This document shows, one piece after another, positions 17,574 through 29,904 of a DNA stretch of 64,000 bases. Each line of letters opens with the position of its first letter. Position 1 is the first letter of the stretch. Origin of the DNA: an uncultured Polaribacter sp. (GTDB lineage: Bacteria > Bacteroidota > Bacteroidia > Flavobacteriales > Flavobacteriaceae); NCBI GenBank assembly GCA_947497755.1, contig CANMHT010000002.1:558001-622000 (forward strand), written 5' to 3'. A program made the translations under genes and the position numbers. Under the pieces are notes generated by a model. The model searched no databases. It was not told the DNA's origin and saw only the letters and a program-made list of their open reading frames with translations.

Positions 17574-18818
17574 CTATTCTTTTATAAAGTTAATTGCGGT
17601 TACATTATCAAGATATATTAAAGCATCAAAAGCTTTTCCTATAGTAACAGTTTGTGTTTGTTTACCCCATTCTGTAGCACCAGCACCATACATTATTTTT
17701 AAAGGATTTTCTAAGTAGTTTTTTAAAGTTTGTTGCTGTTTGGCATTTCGTAAATCTAAAATGGCATTCGGAGTTCCTAGCTTTTTTATACAATAGGTAA
17801 ATGTAGTAGTGTCTACAGCTTTGAAGCTGAATTTTTGTAAGCCTCTACCATCTTTTTTGGGGTCAAATGCAAAAGCAATAAAATCACCAGTTCCAAAGTC
17901 TGTAGCAATATTGTAATAAGCATTTCCAAATCGTTTTTTTAAATGATGACCAGCAACATCAACAATACCATTCGATATCCAATTTCCTACATGAACATTA
18001 TGTGCCCAATAAAGAGCTTTTGAATTTTGATTTTCATAGGCCAAAACCCATTCAATATTTTCTGCAATATACAGATCTCTTAAGTCCATTTTACGTTGAT
18101 AAACATGTTGGTTAATAGTAGATGTAAATTGCCCTAAAATTTCTATTAAATGATAGATTAACTGATACTCTTTTTCTGATGTTTGTTCTTTAAATTTTTT
18201 CTGATTTTCTAAAAAATAAGCTTTTAGTTGTGCATAAGAATTATAGTAATCAGATTTTTCTTTCTCAGTAATTTGTTGCCAAATGTGTTTTTCAAATCCT
18301 TTAATTTTGTAATTAGATTGTACTCGAGTTAAGTAATCTTGTATTCTAGAAACATCTTTCATTACATACTGCATTTCCGTTCCATAGATATTAATTTTTG
18401 TTTTGGAAGTCTTATTATAATTTTTAATCCAATCCATCAGTTCAATAAACTCTTTTGTATTATAACGCCAAGTAGAGTTGTGTTTGTTTAAAATTGACTT
18501 AATGCTTGATCTTTTTCCATGTACATAATCATTAAAATAAAGCCCTTCACTAAATCCTGTTTCTAAAAACAAAATATTAAATTGATGTTTGCTAGATAAA
18601 TAGTTAAGCGCCTCTTTTGTTAGTAATGTAAATTCTGCTGAGCCATGTGTGTCTTCTCCTAATCCAACAATTTTTACATGTGCCAATTGATTGTCTAAAA
18701 AGCTAAAAGTATTGGCTTCTATTTTTTTAAAACCAGAACTATAACTGTTTAAATTAGTATTGCATTGAGCTACAATAATGCTTGGTAATAATAGTAATGT
18801 TGCAAAGAAAGTTCTCAT
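17574..18818 (-). CDS. Erythromycin esterase-like (EreA/PF05139) secreted protein
   Basis: 414 residues with an N-terminal signal peptide (hydrophobic to about residue 17, then QCNTNL). Family features: GLGEDTHGSAEF near residue 52 (the EHxTHG-like catalytic His segment), FLETGFSEG, and a later ALYWAHNVHVGNW segment carrying the second His region. PF05139 members include macrolide esterases but most are uncharacterised hydrolases, so resistance should not be assumed. It begins three bases after the S41 peptidase stop and is probably in one operon with it. Confidence 0.78.
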   Translation of the reverse strand: MRTFFATLLLLPSIIVAQCNTNLNSYSSGFKKIEANTFSFLDNQLAHVKIVGLGEDTHGSAEFTLLTKEALNYLSSKHQFNILFLETGFSEGLYFNDYVHGKRSSIKSILNKHNSTWRYNTKEFIELMDWIKNYNKTSKTKINIYGTEMQYVMKDVSRIQDYLTRVQSNYKIKGFEKHIWQQITEKEKSDYYNSYAQLKAYFLENQKKFKEQTSEKEYQLIYHLIEILGQFTSTINQHVYQRKMDLRDLYIAENIEWVLAYENQNSKALYWAHNVHVGNWISNGIVDVAGHHLKKRFGNAYYNIATDFGTGDFIAFAFDPKKDGRGLQKFSFKAVDTTTFTYCIKKLGTPNAILDLRNAKQQQTLKNYLENPLKIMYGAGATEWGKQTQTVTIGKAFDALIYLDNVTAINFIKE

Positions 18819-18821
18819 GTT

Positions 18822-19844
18822 TTAGTTTTTAGTTAACCATTGAATGGCTGTGTTTATCGTTTTTCCTTTCATTAGATTTTTAGGGTTTAATTGTTCTTGA
18901 ACAAAGGTGTCAGGAATAATACCGTCCTTATGAACAGTTTTATTTTCACTCATATAAAAATCTACAGTAGGGCAAAATGTTATTGTATCATTTATTGGAT
19001 ACCAATTTATTGTTGTAGAGGCTCCAATAGTTTGCTCGCCAAAAATTTTAATATCTTTTTGTCCTTTAAATCCAGAAGCCAAAGCTTCACCAGAACTAGC
19101 GGTATATCTACTTGTTAAAACTGCAATTTTTGTAGTTCTATGGGGTGATTTACAATCTAAAGGTATTTCGGTCATAGCGATATCATTCATGTAAAAATTT
19201 CCTTTTTCCAATTTCCATTTAAGATGATAAGTTTGCCCATCTTTTGTGCCTCCGCCAAATGGTAAATTAGGAAGAAGTTGTCCAATTCCTGCAGCCATAG
19301 GATATAGATTTCCTCCCATATTAGCTCTTAAATCGATTATCCACCCTAAAGGATTTTTTTGGTTTAATTCACAAATAGCTTGTCTTATTTTATTCATAAT
19401 TTCATGGTTATTGTTTATAACCATTGGGATTTCTATATACGCGATTTTTTTCTCTAAGAGTGAATAATTAACTGCCCTTTTAGCCATTCTTTGATATAGT
19501 TCTTGAGCTATTTTTGGATTGGTTTTTCTAGAAGGAATATTGTGTTTTACACCAATTTGAGCATATCTACGATTGTTAATCATAAGATAACCATGAGTGT
19601 CTCCTAATTCTTTTAACATGTGTTTTACAGGAGCAATTATTGAATGTATGCTATCTTCTTTAATTGCATGCATGTCTTTTTCTAATCGCTTCCAGTTCAC
19701 TTTTTTAGTATAGACAGAATGTAATTTTGCAACTTGAATGATAGAATCAAGTACTGGATTTGTAATTTTTTCTGATTTTGATTCTTGTGATACACAACTA
19801 ATACTAATTAATAATAACAAGGTTAGCTTTAAAACGGTTTTCAT
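18822..19844 (-). CDS. S41-family peptidase lipoprotein
   Basis: 340 residues from ATG 19844, which gives a clean lipoprotein signal (lipobox ISISC); a TTG six codons upstream would add MIKNHK and spoil the signal. The tail-specific/IRBP-like S41 domain shows GWIIDLRANMGGN, then TSRYTASSGEALA with the presumed nucleophile Ser and the downstream FGEQTIGAST segment. There is no PDZ domain visible, so it belongs to the short S41 form. The lysine of the Ser-Lys dyad is not obvious. Substrate unknown. First gene of a two-gene operon with the erythromycin-esterase-like protein. Confidence 0.8.
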   Translation of the reverse strand: MKTVLKLTLLLLISISCVSQESKSEKITNPVLDSIIQVAKLHSVYTKKVNWKRLEKDMHAIKEDSIHSIIAPVKHMLKELGDTHGYLMINNRRYAQIGVKHNIPSRKTNPKIAQELYQRMAKRAVNYSLLEKKIAYIEIPMVINNNHEIMNKIRQAICELNQKNPLGWIIDLRANMGGNLYPMAAGIGQLLPNLPFGGGTKDGQTYHLKWKLEKGNFYMNDIAMTEIPLDCKSPHRTTKIAVLTSRYTASSGEALASGFKGQKDIKIFGEQTIGASTTINWYPINDTITFCPTVDFYMSENKTVHKDGIIPDTFVQEQLNPKNLMKGKTINTAIQWLTKN

Positions 19845-19943
19845 TTTGTGGTTTTTTATCAATGCAAAAATGCTTTAATAACAACTAAACAAGTGTGTTT
19901 TTTAGCTAAGAAAATGTCCAAGAAAAGGAATGTTGGACGTTTT

Positions 19944-21050
19944 TTATTCCTTTTTAAATGTTTTTCGGTATTGTGAAGGAGTAATTCCTGTGACCTTTTT
20001 AAATGCAGCGTTAAAAGAAGATTTGGAGTTAAAGCCAGCTTTGTTTGCAAGTGTAACTAAGGTGTATTTTTTTGCTTCAGGACTCTTAATTAATTCTTTG
20101 GTTTTTAATACACGATGGTAATTTAAATACTCAGAAAAGTTCATATTATGTACATCATTGATGTAATTTGAAAGTTCTTTTGCATTTACATTCAGTTTTT
20201 TTGAAAGCTCAGAAATACTAAGTGTTTGGTTTGTGTAAACTTCTAATGTTTCAATTTCGTAATCTAGTTTTTTGGCAAGATTATCGTTTTTAAAAGAAGT
20301 AATTAAAGGAGATTTAATATCTGTAATAATCAAATTTGGTTTTGTAAAACCAATATATCCAATCCAATAAATAAAAGCCACATTAGCAATTAAAGTAGGG
20401 TAGAGATAAAAAAAGGTTTCTGTGCCTTTGTGAATAATCAAATCCACAGAGTAAATGGATAAATTAAATATCAATACCGTTAAATATACGTAGCTAAATG
20501 TTTTTAGCCATTTGATATTTTTTTGCTGCTGTTTACTAAGAGTTTTTGACTGACGATTAATGAATTGTAAAGCTTTTAAGCAGATAATAATAGTAAAGAA
20601 AAGGTAGACAAACTCATGAATCCTAAAAAAATTAGAGTCCATAATTACCTGTGTAATTCGAAAACTATTTTCTTTTATGGCAATGCCAAACCAATACAAT
20701 CTAATCAAACCATAAATTATGGCAGGCAAAAATAGATACCATTCTTTTTTGTGTATACTTATTTGTTGCTCAGATTTTAATTGATTTTTGATGTAAAAAT
20801 AGAAACCAATACCTATAAGCCACTTATATGGAAAAGGAAACATATGTAAAGGTCTGTAATATCTAAATAAATCCATGTCTATAAAGGCATAGATAAAATT
20901 GTAAAATGCTAATGAAAATAAGAACAGTATAAAGAAAGAGGTAGCAGTTTTGTGTTGTTTGTCTCTTTTATAAATAAAAAAACACAAAATAAAACCCTGA
21001 ATTGCTCCAAAAAGAATAAGAATATTTAAAATATTATAATCTAAGATCAT
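19944..21050 (-). CDS. Membrane-bound AraC-type helix-turn-helix regulator
   Basis: 368 residues. The N-terminal 235 or so residues hold about seven hydrophobic segments (starting LNILILFGAIQGFILCFFIY), and the C-terminal 100 residues form an AraC HTH ending GFNSKSSFNAAFKKVTGITPSQYRKTF. This 7-helix plus HTH layout is common in Bacteroidota and suggests a regulator tied to the inner membrane that senses a membrane or periplasmic signal. It is divergent from the second M24 peptidase gene and upstream of the S41 operon; its targets are not known. Confidence 0.86.
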   Translation of the reverse strand: MILDYNILNILILFGAIQGFILCFFIYKRDKQHKTATSFFILFLFSLAFYNFIYAFIDMDLFRYYRPLHMFPFPYKWLIGIGFYFYIKNQLKSEQQISIHKKEWYLFLPAIIYGLIRLYWFGIAIKENSFRITQVIMDSNFFRIHEFVYLFFTIIICLKALQFINRQSKTLSKQQQKNIKWLKTFSYVYLTVLIFNLSIYSVDLIIHKGTETFFYLYPTLIANVAFIYWIGYIGFTKPNLIITDIKSPLITSFKNDNLAKKLDYEIETLEVYTNQTLSISELSKKLNVNAKELSNYINDVHNMNFSEYLNYHRVLKTKELIKSPEAKKYTLVTLANKAGFNSKSSFNAAFKKVTGITPSQYRKTFKKE

Positions 21051-21064
21051 TTGTGTTTTTTGCT

Positions 21065-21072
21065 CAAATATA
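21065..21072 (-). promoter_or_regulatory. -7 promoter box of the membrane AraC regulator
   Basis: Minus strand reads TATATTTG (TAnnTTTG), 14 bases before the start codon at 21050. The rest of 21051-21202 is AT-rich and must also hold the promoter of the M24 gene at 21203. Confidence 0.45.
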
Positions 21073-21202
21073 AAACGAATTATATGAATAAGTTAATATG
21101 TGTTTTTGATAAAATACAACTAGAATTTTTTGTATTTATTTTAATTTTTTTGAGCTTAATTAACTTACTTTGTCTTAAGTGTCTATTAATTTTAATTAGA
21201 AA

Positions 21203-22411
21203 ATGAAAGGAATCGGAGGATCAACAATCGCAGAAGAATTAGCAGCTATTCAACCTACAGCACATTTGGTAAAACCAATTCAGAAAGAAGAGTTTCAACA
21301 ACGTATTCAAAAAGCGTGTCATTTAATGCAAGAAGAGCAAATTCCGGCTATGTATTTACATGCAGGAACAAATCTGTATTATTTTACCGGTATGAAATGG
21401 AATCCAAGTGAACGAATGGTGGGGGCTATTTTGTTTCCTAACGGAAAATTAATTTACATAGCTCCAGAATTTGAAAAGGGAACTATTTTTGATTTTATGT
21501 TAATTGAAGGAGACGTACGTTGTTGGGAAGAGCACGAATCTCCGTATGAATTATTTGTAGCCATTTTAAAAGAAAATCAAGTTGAAAGTGGAGCTATTTC
21601 TATGGATGAGGCAACTCCTTTTTTCATTTTTGATGGTATTAGAAACTGTCAAGATTCCTATCAATTAGTAAATGCAAAACCTGTGACTGCTGGCTGTAGA
21701 ATGGTAAAATCTGAAGCAGAAATTGCCATCATGCAACATGCTATGAATATTACTTTAGAAGTTCAAAAAGCGGCAGCAAGAATTTTACGTGTAGGGATTT
21801 CAGCAAAAGAAGTTACTGATTTTATTCATGAAGCACATAAAAAGTATGGAGCACCTGCAGGATCGTACTTTTGTATTGTACTATTTGGTGTAGATTCTTC
21901 CTTTCCTCATGGAGTAAAATCACCAAAAAACTTAGAAGAAAACGAAGTGGTTTTAATAGATACTGGTTGCGTTTTACACGATTATATTTCTGATATTACA
22001 AGAACTTATGTTTTTGGAAAGGCAAATGAAGAACAAACAAGAATTTGGAACATAGAAAAAGAAACTCAGCAAGCCGCTTTTGATGCAGCGCAATTAGGAA
22101 ATACTTGTGCAGATGTAGATAATGCTTCTAGAGTTGTTTTAGAATCTCACGGATTAGGACCAGATTATAAATTACCAGGATTGCCACATAGAACTGGACA
22201 CGGAATTGGTTTAGGAATTCATGAATGGCCATATATTGTGAGAAATGACCATACAGTACTAACTCCAGGAATGACATTTAGTAATGAACCAATGATTTGT
22301 GTGCCAAATAAATTCGGAATTAGACATGAAGACCATATTTACATGACTAAAGAAGGACCAAAATGGTTTACAGAACCAATGTATGCTATAGATAATCCGT
22401 TTGGAATATAA
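21203..22411 (+). CDS. M24 Xaa-Pro dipeptidase/aminopeptidase (creatinase-fold)
   Basis: 402 residues: creatinase N-terminal domain (about 35-165) and M24 catalytic domain. Metal ligands Asp253 (LIDTG), Asp264 (SDITRT), His333 (TGHGIGLG), Glu362 (SNEPM) and Glu376 (RHEDH) are all present. The second M24 enzyme in the region and clearly not a recent duplicate of the one at 16277. Prolidase-like action on Xaa-Pro or Xaa-Hyp dipeptides fits the setting. No signal peptide, so cytoplasmic. Convergent with the acetyltransferase that follows. Confidence 0.9.
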   Translation: MKGIGGSTIAEELAAIQPTAHLVKPIQKEEFQQRIQKACHLMQEEQIPAMYLHAGTNLYYFTGMKWNPSERMVGAILFPNGKLIYIAPEFEKGTIFDFMLIEGDVRCWEEHESPYELFVAILKENQVESGAISMDEATPFFIFDGIRNCQDSYQLVNAKPVTAGCRMVKSEAEIAIMQHAMNITLEVQKAAARILRVGISAKEVTDFIHEAHKKYGAPAGSYFCIVLFGVDSSFPHGVKSPKNLEENEVVLIDTGCVLHDYISDITRTYVFGKANEEQTRIWNIEKETQQAAFDAAQLGNTCADVDNASRVVLESHGLGPDYKLPGLPHRTGHGIGLGIHEWPYIVRNDHTVLTPGMTFSNEPMICVPNKFGIRHEDHIYMTKEGPKWFTEPMYAIDNPFGI

Positions 22412-22413
22412 GC

Positions 22414-22881
22414 TTATATATCATCAAGATTCATTCGCATTTGAATCATATGTTTAGAAAAGCCAGCCTTTTCATATGCTTTAATTGCAGAAGGGTTGGC
22501 ATCATAAACATCAAGTCTAATTTCTTTGATGTTTTTTTCTTTGCTCCAAGCTAATAGCGCATTTACAATAAGCTTATTGTATCCATTACCTCTATGTTTT
22601 TCAGGAACAAACATAAATCCTAAATAACTATGGCTACTATGTTTTAAGTACTCTCTATCTTCTTTAATTTTAGCGTAACCAGAAGCAATGAGTTCTCCGT
22701 TTAACTCGGCAACATATAACACAGCTCTTTCATTATTAATGAAACTTTCCAAATCATAATAAATCACCTTACCATCTTTTATAGTAACATCCATTGGACG
22801 CTCAGCAGCAACTAAACCATCCATAAATTGATCTAATGTTGGTAAATCTTCTTTGGTAGCTAATCTTACAATTGGTTTCAT
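22414..22881 (-). CDS. GNAT-family N-acetyltransferase
   Basis: 155 residues. The acetyl-CoA binding motif is in PEKHRGNGYNKLIV (about 92-105), followed by the typical IRLDVYDANPSAIKAYEKAGF helix-strand pair. Substrate unknown. Ends two bases from the M24 gene stop on the other strand. An imperfectly explained palindrome (TTGTAATATTACAA) lies upstream at 22917-22930. Confidence 0.85.
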   Translation of the reverse strand: MKPIVRLATKEDLPTLDQFMDGLVAAERPMDVTIKDGKVIYYDLESFINNERAVLYVAELNGELIASGYAKIKEDREYLKHSSHSYLGFMFVPEKHRGNGYNKLIVNALLAWSKEKNIKEIRLDVYDANPSAIKAYEKAGFSKHMIQMRMNLDDI

Positions 22882-22969
22882 CTTTTATATAGAATTTAGA
22901 AAGAGTTGTTATTCGCTTGTAATATTACAACTTTTCTAAGTTGATTGATTCCTAAAAAGAAGTTTCTTG

Positions 22970-23404
22970 TTAACAAGAAGTATCAGCAACAATTTTCCAT
23001 GCACCATTAATCTTTTTAAAGATGATCATAAAAACACCATTAGCATTTCCAACCTTACGAGTTAAATGATATTCACCCATAACATAATAAGCACCATCTT
23101 TGATTTTGGTAATGTCGTTAATTTTAAAATTTAAGGTTCCAGAATGATCTGGAGTAGGGTATCCCTTTTTATAGTTTGCCAATGTTTTATTCCAACCATA
23201 AGTTAAACCACTACTTCCATAAAATTTTAACGAATCCGATTTCCAATAACCTTGCATAAAACCTTCTAAGTCATGTTTAGACCAAGCTTTTTCTTGGGTT
23301 TTTAAAATGCTGATTATGGCTTCTTTATCTTGGGCTTCTGTGGTCGTTTTTTCACAAGCATAAAAAAAGCTAAATGCGATAAGTAGTACAATTAATTTTT
23401 TCAT
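22970..23404 (-). CDS. DUF4440/SnoaL-like (NTF2-fold) lipoprotein
   Basis: 144 residues. Lipoprotein signal with lipobox FYAC (Cys17). The rest is an NTF2-like fold of the DUF4440 type: ISILKTQEKAWSKHDLEGFMQGYW near the N-terminus and a GVFMIIFKKINGAWKIVADTS end. These small proteins often bind or process ligands but have no fixed function. It starts three bases after the beta-galactosidase stop and is the last gene of the minus-strand block. Confidence 0.8.
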   Translation of the reverse strand: MKKLIVLLIAFSFFYACEKTTTEAQDKEAIISILKTQEKAWSKHDLEGFMQGYWKSDSLKFYGSSGLTYGWNKTLANYKKGYPTPDHSGTLNFKINDITKIKDGAYYVMGEYHLTRKVGNANGVFMIIFKKINGAWKIVADTSC

Positions 23405-23407
23405 TGT

Positions 23408-26536
<3,129 letters not shown>

Positions 26537-29500
26537 TTAATGTCTACAACTACAAGTTGGTCTGCTAAAACTCATGGTAGAAGTAAAGAAAGGTATTCCT
26601 TGGTTATATCCATCTTTTTCCCAATAAAATGAACTTCTTTTTTTAGGATGATTTCCAATTTCATTCATCGTGCTAACATCGTACAATCTTCCATTAACCA
26701 TTGTATAAATAACAGAATTTGAGTTTTCTATATTTTCTAAAGGATTTTTATCTAAGACAATTAAATCTGCTAGTTTTCCTTTTTTTAGAGAACCTATTTC
26801 TTTGTCCATTCCTAAATAATGAGCACCATTTATAGTGGCAGATTTTAAAGCTTCCATTGTACTCATTCCTCCTTGATGTAACATCCAAGTTTCCCAATGT
26901 GCAGCTAATCCTTGTAATTGACCATGTGCTCCAACATTTGCTTTTACACCTAATTTACTTAATGCAGTAACAGATTTAGAAGTTAAAATATGTCCATTTT
27001 CATATTCTTCCATAGGAACCATTGTTCTATGTCTAGCTCTACCATCAATAATGTGCCTTGGTGTATATTTTAACAAAGTACTATTTTCCCAAACATTGTG
27101 TTTTTGATACCAGTAATATTCACCACTCATTCCAGCATAATTTACCACTAAAGTAGGAGTGTAACCAGTCGTGCTATTTTTCCAAAGTGTAAGTACATCG
27201 TTGTATAAAGGAGCTACAGGGATGTTATGCTCAATACCAGTGTGTCCATCAAAAATCATACTCATATTAGCAAAAAATGTAGAGCCACCTTCTGGTACAA
27301 CATTAATACCTAATTCTCTTGCAGCTTGCATTATTTGTTGACGCTGCTCACGTCTAGGTTGATTGTAACTTTTTACAGATCTAGCTCCAAAAGCTTTGGT
27401 TCTTTTAAGTGCAAAACGTGCATCGTCTAAATTATTTACTACAGCTTTAAAGTCACCTTCTGCACCATATAAAATGAATCCAGTAGAAAACATTCTAGGA
27501 CCAACAGTTTTACCTGTACGTTGTAATTCTTTTAGTGTAAAAGCACCTTCAGTATTTACAGAGGGGTCATGTGCCGTAGTAACACCAAATGCTAAATTGG
27601 CATAAAATTGCCAGTGTTTTTGAGTGCTTAGCCCGTTTCTAAAAGCACCAATATGGGCATGAACATCTACAATACCAGGCATAATTGTTTTACCTTTCAT
27701 ATCATAAACTTTGGCATCAGAAGGAATACGGATACCGTTTCCTATCTTCTCAATTTTATTTTGATGAATAACAATGGTTCCATTTTCAATAACCTTGTCA
27801 TTTTCCATAGTAATAATTCTGGCATTGGTAAATGCAATTCTACCAGTAGGAGCATCTGCTTTCGCAACCAATCCAATTTTAATACTAGTGTCTTTATCGC
27901 TATGTAAATTAGAAGATTTAAATGGGTTTTTAGTATTGTCTACAATTGATTTAGTAAAATATTCATCTCCTAAGGTCCAATGAATTTTACGATTATCAGC
28001 AGACCAGTGAATGTTGATTCCAGCTTCTTTAGATAATGGATCTACTTTAAAAGCTCCAGACCTAACATTTAAGTTGATTTCTTTTCCGTTTTTAACAAAT
28101 GGCGCCATGTATACTTTATGTAAGTGAATAATAGCTACCCAATTGTTATCAGGGCTTGGTGCAATTCTATTAGCTAATTTAGATTTGAAATGTGTTCTTT
28201 CATCTTTTCCTTTAAGGTTTACACTTTTTAATCGTTTGGTTAAACTTCCAAAGAAAGTACCACCAGTTTGAAAGAATATTCTTTTTTGATCTGCAGAAAA
28301 CTCTGGATAATCACCACTTTTAGCAATTTTACTAGTTTTACTAGTGTTAAGGTTTAAAAGAAATAATCCAGTTTTTTTAGTAAAATCATAACCTTGATCT
28401 CCGTTTCCAGATTCTTTTTTATAGACAATTTTACTAGCATCTTTATTGTAAGAAGGCATTCTGTAAATTCCTTTTTTCTGAGTTAGTTTTTTTAATCCAG
28501 AACCGTCTAAGTTTACTTGATAAATAGCTCCTAAATTTTCATCATTCCAACTTACAAAGACCACTTTTTTACCGTCTTTAGAGAAGTTAGGTTCTGCTTC
28601 AAAATCTGTAAGAGTTGTTATTCTTTGTGGAGTTCCGTTAGGTAATTGTTTCTTATAGATGTGTCCTAAAGCAGTAAAAATAACTGTTTTTCCGTCTGGA
28701 GAAGTTTTTAAGTGTTTAATCATTTTAGAAGTAAACGTTTCTGTAAACACTTCTCTTCTTACACGATGTGTTTTTGCTAATTTTCTTTTTTGGCGAATGC
28801 TAAAAGGAATATCGGTTGCTTTTTTTGTTTCAGTATTGATTCTTTTGATTTTTCCATTGCTCCAAATAACAATATCTCTATTATTTGGCATCCAACTAAA
28901 ATGAGGATACACACCATAAATTGCCCAAGCTTCTTGTTGGTCTTTACTTAAATCAAAATAAATAGGAGTTTCTGCTCCTGTTTCAAGATTGTGAACATAC
29001 AATACTGTTTTAGTACGAATTCTTTTTACAAAAGCTAATTGTTTTCCATCTCTAGAAATTACGGGTCTTGCTGCGCCTCCAGGACCACCTGTAATACGTT
29101 CTGTTTTTCCAGTTTTTAAATCGTATCTGTTTATAACATAGATTTGTTTGTTTGGATCTTTATTGTATTGGAAATATCCACCAGGATATACATCTTCATC
29201 ATAATACAAATATCTGCCATCTGGAGAAACAGAAGGGTCATTTACATCTTGTTGTGCATTTTTACGCTTGGTAAGTTGTATACCGCTTTTTCCAGAAAAA
29301 GTATATTGCCACATTTCTCCTGCACCAATAGAACGAGTAGAAGTAAAGTGTTTTTTAGCAATGATAGACTTTCCATCTGGTGTCCAAACAGCGTTGTTTA
29401 AAAGTCTAAAAGATTCATTTGTAATAGCTTTTGCTTCTTTACCATCAGTAGTCATTACCCAAATATTATCTCCGCCACCAACATCACTAGTAAAAGAAAT

Positions 29501-29815
29501 GTATTTCCCGTCTGGGCTAAATCTAGGTTGTACTTCATAAGCCATTCCTTCTCTAATAGGAGTTGCTTTTCCACCAGAAATAGGTAAGGTATAAATGTCT
29601 CCTAATAAATCAAAAACAATGGTTTTTCCATCTGGACTCACATCCAAATTCATCCAAGTTCCTTCATTTGTATTTAAATTAAAAGACTTGTATTTCCAAT
29701 CTTTATGAGGATTGTTAACATTCCATTTTGTACTTTTTTTTGCTGACTTCTTTTGAGAAAAAGTGGTCAGCGAAAAAGAAAGAGCTACTATTAGTAAAAG
29801 AATTTTGCGCATCAC
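26537..29815 (-). CDS. Amidohydrolase with N-terminal TolB-like beta-propeller, exported
   Basis: 1092 residues. Signal peptide to about residue 20 (SLTTFSQ). Residues about 50-620 are WD40/TolB-like propeller blades (repeated SPDGKxI/V motifs). Residues about 680-1050 are an imidazolonepropionase-like amidohydrolase: HAHIGA metal motif after PGIVDV, DGHTGIEHN, and GAHGQLQGLAAHWE, then a terminal GSLKKGKLADLIVLD strand pair. The chain ends in the cysteine-containing SRPTCSCRH. Members of this architecture are exported hydrolases, probably peptidase-like (isoaspartyl or prolidase-type), with no proven substrate. It lies in the block between the hydroxylysine fusion (89-base gap) and the beta-galactosidase. 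Confidence 0.85.
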   Translation of the reverse strand: MMRKILLLIVALSFSLTTFSQKKSAKKSTKWNVNNPHKDWKYKSFNLNTNEGTWMNLDVSPDGKTIVFDLLGDIYTLPISGGKATPIREGMAYEVQPRFSPDGKYISFTSDVGGGDNIWVMTTDGKEAKAITNESFRLLNNAVWTPDGKSIIAKKHFTSTRSIGAGEMWQYTFSGKSGIQLTKRKNAQQDVNDPSVSPDGRYLYYDEDVYPGGYFQYNKDPNKQIYVINRYDLKTGKTERITGGPGGAARPVISRDGKQLAFVKRIRTKTVLYVHNLETGAETPIYFDLSKDQQEAWAIYGVYPHFSWMPNNRDIVIWSNGKIKRINTETKKATDIPFSIRQKRKLAKTHRVRREVFTETFTSKMIKHLKTSPDGKTVIFTALGHIYKKQLPNGTPQRITTLTDFEAEPNFSKDGKKVVFVSWNDENLGAIYQVNLDGSGLKKLTQKKGIYRMPSYNKDASKIVYKKESGNGDQGYDFTKKTGLFLLNLNTSKTSKIAKSGDYPEFSADQKRIFFQTGGTFFGSLTKRLKSVNLKGKDERTHFKSKLANRIAPSPDNNWVAIIHLHKVYMAPFVKNGKEINLNVRSGAFKVDPLSKEAGINIHWSADNRKIHWTLGDEYFTKSIVDNTKNPFKSSNLHSDKDTSIKIGLVAKADAPTGRIAFTNARIITMENDKVIENGTIVIHQNKIEKIGNGIRIPSDAKVYDMKGKTIMPGIVDVHAHIGAFRNGLSTQKHWQFYANLAFGVTTAHDPSVNTEGAFTLKELQRTGKTVGPRMFSTGFILYGAEGDFKAVVNNLDDARFALKRTKAFGARSVKSYNQPRREQRQQIMQAARELGINVVPEGGSTFFANMSMIFDGHTGIEHNIPVAPLYNDVLTLWKNSTTGYTPTLVVNYAGMSGEYYWYQKHNVWENSTLLKYTPRHIIDGRARHRTMVPMEEYENGHILTSKSVTALSKLGVKANVGAHGQLQGLAAHWETWMLHQGGMSTMEALKSATINGAHYLGMDKEIGSLKKGKLADLIVLDKNPLENIENSNSVIYTMVNGRLYDVSTMNEIGNHPKKRSSFYWEKDGYNQGIPFFTSTMSFSRPTCSCRH

Positions 29816-29858
29816 TTTTAGGTTTTAGTTGTTAGTATTCTGTAAATGTAAGATTTAT

Positions 29859-29872
29859 ATTACTTAAGTAAT
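29859..29872. promoter_or_regulatory. ATTACTTAAGTAAT palindrome upstream of the amidohydrolase gene
   Basis: Perfect 14-base palindrome in the 89-base gap between the kinase/lyase fusion gene and the amidohydrolase gene. It could be an operator for a second transcript in the block. Such AT-rich palindromes can occur by chance, so support is weak. Confidence 0.25.
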
Positions 29873-29904
29873 AGTTCAATAAATGAATTCAAGTGAACTG
29901 TTTA

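Noticed and set aside
22917..22930. Palindrome TTGTAATATTACAA upstream of an acetyltransferase
   Set aside because: AT-rich, single copy in the window and without promoter context; could be chance.
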